From: RH-AL1 sp965249685
Lineage (GTDB): Bacteria > Pseudomonadota > Alphaproteobacteria > Rhizobiales > Beijerinckiaceae
Direction: 5' to 3'
Length of the DNA: 64,000 nucleotides
NCBI GenBank assembly: GCA_965249685.1
Contig: CBDFMN010000003.1
Coordinates: 3,162,001-3,226,000, forward strand
The position numbers and the translations under genes are program-made. How positions within the stretch are numbered: the stretch's first letter is position 1; every line of letters starts with the position of its first letter. Under the pieces are notes generated by a model. It was not told where the DNA came from, did not search any database, and saw only the letters and a program-made list of their open reading frames with translations. Shown piece by piece: positions 62,610-64,000 of this stretch.

Positions 62610-63767
62610 ATGTCCACGCTCGATGCGCTTGCGCCCTACCAAAGCGAACTCACCGCCATTCGCCGCGACCTCCACGCCCATCCCGAACTGGGGCTCGAGG
62701 TGCCGCGCACGGCCGCGGTCGTCGCCGAAAAGCTGAAGGGCTGGGGCGTCGAGGTGGAGACCGGCGTCGGCGGCCACGGCGTCGTCGGCACCGTGCGCGG
62801 CCAGGGCAACGGCCCGGTCATCGGCCTACGCGCGGACATGGACGCGCTGCCGATGCAAGAGCTCGCCGACGTCGCCTGGCGCTCGATCGTCCCCGGCAAG
62901 ATGCACGCCTGCGGCCACGACGGACATACCGCCATGCTGCTCGGCACGGCCAAATATCTCGCCGCCAACCCGACCTTCCGCGGCGTGGCCCGCTTCATCT
63001 TCCAGCCTGGCGAGGAGGGCGCCGGCGGTGCGCTCGCGATGCTCGAGGACGGCCTCTTCGAGCGCTTCCCCTGCGACGCCGTCTACGGGCTGCACAATCG
63101 GCCCAACCTCGAGCTTGGCCGGTTCGCGATCGCACCAGGGCCGTTCATGGCGGGGGGCGCCTTTTTCGACGTGACCGTCACCGGCGTCGGCGCGCACGGC
63201 GGCCGGCCCGAGACGGGTATCGACCCGATTGTCGTGGCTGCGCAGATCATCGCCGCGACGCAGAGCATCGTGGCGCGCAACATCGCGGCGCAGGAACCGG
63301 CAATCATCAGCATTACCAAGGTGACGGGCGGCAACGCCTACAACGTCATTCCCAACGACGTCGTGCTCTGCGGCACCGCGCGCGGACTGCAGACGAGCAC
63401 CCTGCCGAAGATGGAGACGCTGTTGCGCCGCACGGTCGAGGGCATCGCCGCCGCCATGGGCGCGAGCGCCACGCTCGACTGGCGCGTGATCTTCAGCCCG
63501 CTCGTCAACCACCCCGACCACACGACTGCGATGGCGGACGCCGCCGCCGAAGTGGTTGGCGAGGCGCAGGTCAACCGCAAGGCCAAACCGATGATGGGCT
63601 CGGAGGACTTCTCTTTCATGCTGGAAAAGGTGCCTGGCGCCTACATCAACCTCGGCATCGGCAGCAGCGCCGACCTCCACAACCCGGGCTACGCGTTCAA
63701 CGATGCCGCGATCCCCTACGGCTCCGCGATGATGGCGCGCCTCGTCGAGCGGGGTATCGCCGCCTAA
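62610..63767 (+). CDS. M20-family amidohydrolase (hippurate hydrolase-like)
   Basis: 385 residues. IRRDLHAHPELGLEVPRTAA at the start, metal site HACGHDGHTAMLLGTA (Cys101, His103), FQPGEEGAGG (Glu135/136), VGAHGGRPETG-type dimerisation segment, and MGSEDFSFMLEKVPGAYINL near the end. Typical of aminoacylases/hippurate hydrolases that cleave N-acyl amino acids. ATG 62610 overlaps a stop of the decayed amidase (TGATG). Stop overlaps the convergent gene's stop by 2 bases. Confidence 0.92.
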   Translation: MSTLDALAPYQSELTAIRRDLHAHPELGLEVPRTAAVVAEKLKGWGVEVETGVGGHGVVGTVRGQGNGPVIGLRADMDALPMQELADVAWRSIVPGKMHACGHDGHTAMLLGTAKYLAANPTFRGVARFIFQPGEEGAGGALAMLEDGLFERFPCDAVYGLHNRPNLELGRFAIAPGPFMAGGAFFDVTVTGVGAHGGRPETGIDPIVVAAQIIAATQSIVARNIAAQEPAIISITKVTGGNAYNVIPNDVVLCGTARGLQTSTLPKMETLLRRTVEGIAAAMGASATLDWRVIFSPLVNHPDHTTAMADAAAEVVGEAQVNRKAKPMMGSEDFSFMLEKVPGAYINLGIGSSADLHNPGYAFNDAAIPYGSAMMARLVERGIAA

Positions 63768-64000
63768 AGCAAAGGCACTGATGCGGCGTCGCTCCCGAGC
63801 GCTCCGTCGATCTCGCGTCGCACGTTGGCCCGCGCGATCGGCTCGCGGCTCAGGTGGGCCACATGAAACAGCCTGGGGCAGGCGAGCGCTTGGCCGAGGA
63901 ACAGCGTACGCCTTTCGTCCCAACCGGCTTGCGACCCGCCTGCCCCGCGGTATTCGGCGGCCGCAAACAGGCGGTTCGCCGCGTAGACCGCCGCTCCTGC
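63764..64000 (-). CDS. C-terminal part of an unidentified protein (partial)
   Basis: An open minus-strand frame enters from the right edge and ends at TAG 63764-63766. It reads VYAANRLFAAAEYRGAG, ERRTLFLGQALACPRLFHVA and HLSREPIARANVRREIDGAL. Codon pattern is of the genome type and it abuts the M20 stop. Not recognised; 78 codons visible. Confidence 0.5.
   Translation of the reverse strand, partial: AGAAVYAANRLFAAAEYRGAGGSQAGWDERRTLFLGQALACPRLFHVAHLSREPIARANVRREIDGALGSDAASVPLL

Overview
The window is chromosomal DNA from a high-GC alphaproteobacterium, most likely a member of the Hyphomicrobiales (Rhizobiales). The evidence is gene content and style: dnaG-rpoD without the primase zinc-finger cysteines, a TIM44-like protein, an SUV3-type helicase with an Arg/Gly-rich tail, a fused urease gamma-beta gene, and a full CtrA-type box (TTAA-N7-TTAA). 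Genes are dense, with many ATGA/TGATG/GTGA overlaps. No replication origin, rRNA or CRISPR array is visible. All assignments come from reading translated sequence; no database search was run.

Layout. 0-7.6 kb: eutC/eutB (ethanolamine ammonia-lyase) on the minus strand, divergent from a plus-strand set: a DeoR-regulator remnant that has lost its HTH and runs into an M20/carbamoylase-type hydrolase, two choline-kinase-like phosphotransferases, a decayed inositol-monophosphatase-family gene and a MetX-like alpha/beta hydrolase. 7.7 kb: tRNA with CAU anticodon, probably Ile2. 8.3-9.8 kb: ureD and ureAB. 9.9-13.5 kb: MOSC protein, GATase1 protein behind a CtrA-like box and a perfect palindrome, a secreted esterase-fold protein lacking its serine, panB. 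13.7-19.1 kb: dnaG, rpoD, a PanE-like protein. 19.2-28.6 kb (minus): ureE, PCD, a GltIJKL-type amino-acid ABC transporter, ureC, a molbindin, and a folate run (MfnB-like/FolB fusion, folP, folK running into a dienelactone hydrolase). The urease genes are therefore split into two or three places; ureF and ureG are not in the window.

28.7-40.8 kb: conserved hypotheticals, TIM44-like protein, AT-hook-like protein, yqeY, VOC protein, pxpABC (5-oxoprolinase), GNAT, large helicase, Pr6Pr membrane protein. 40.7-53.4 kb: the translation block rimP-nusA-ylxR-infB-rbfA-truB on the minus strand and rpsO-pnp on the plus strand. The usual order has all of these in one direction, so the rimP-truB block appears inverted. 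Two AT-richer orphan genes sit between infB and rbfA, and an AAA ATPase sits between rpsO and pnp.

53.4-57.0 kb is the clearest mobile region: a decayed two-gene module (small protein plus HEPN-like protein) whose second gene is split by a complete 2,726-bp IS1595-family element with perfect 16-bp outer inverted repeats and an 8-bp target duplication. The element carries the transposase, two translationally coupled small genes, a winged-helix-like gene, an 87-codon gene, and a structured stretch in which two hairpins bury strong Shine-Dalgarno sequences of two very small ORFs.

57.0-64.0 kb: DUF3311 plus an MctP-like symporter, a small membrane protein, pgi, a SRAP-like protein without its catalytic Cys and His, a decayed amidase, an M20 amidohydrolase and a partial gene at the right edge.
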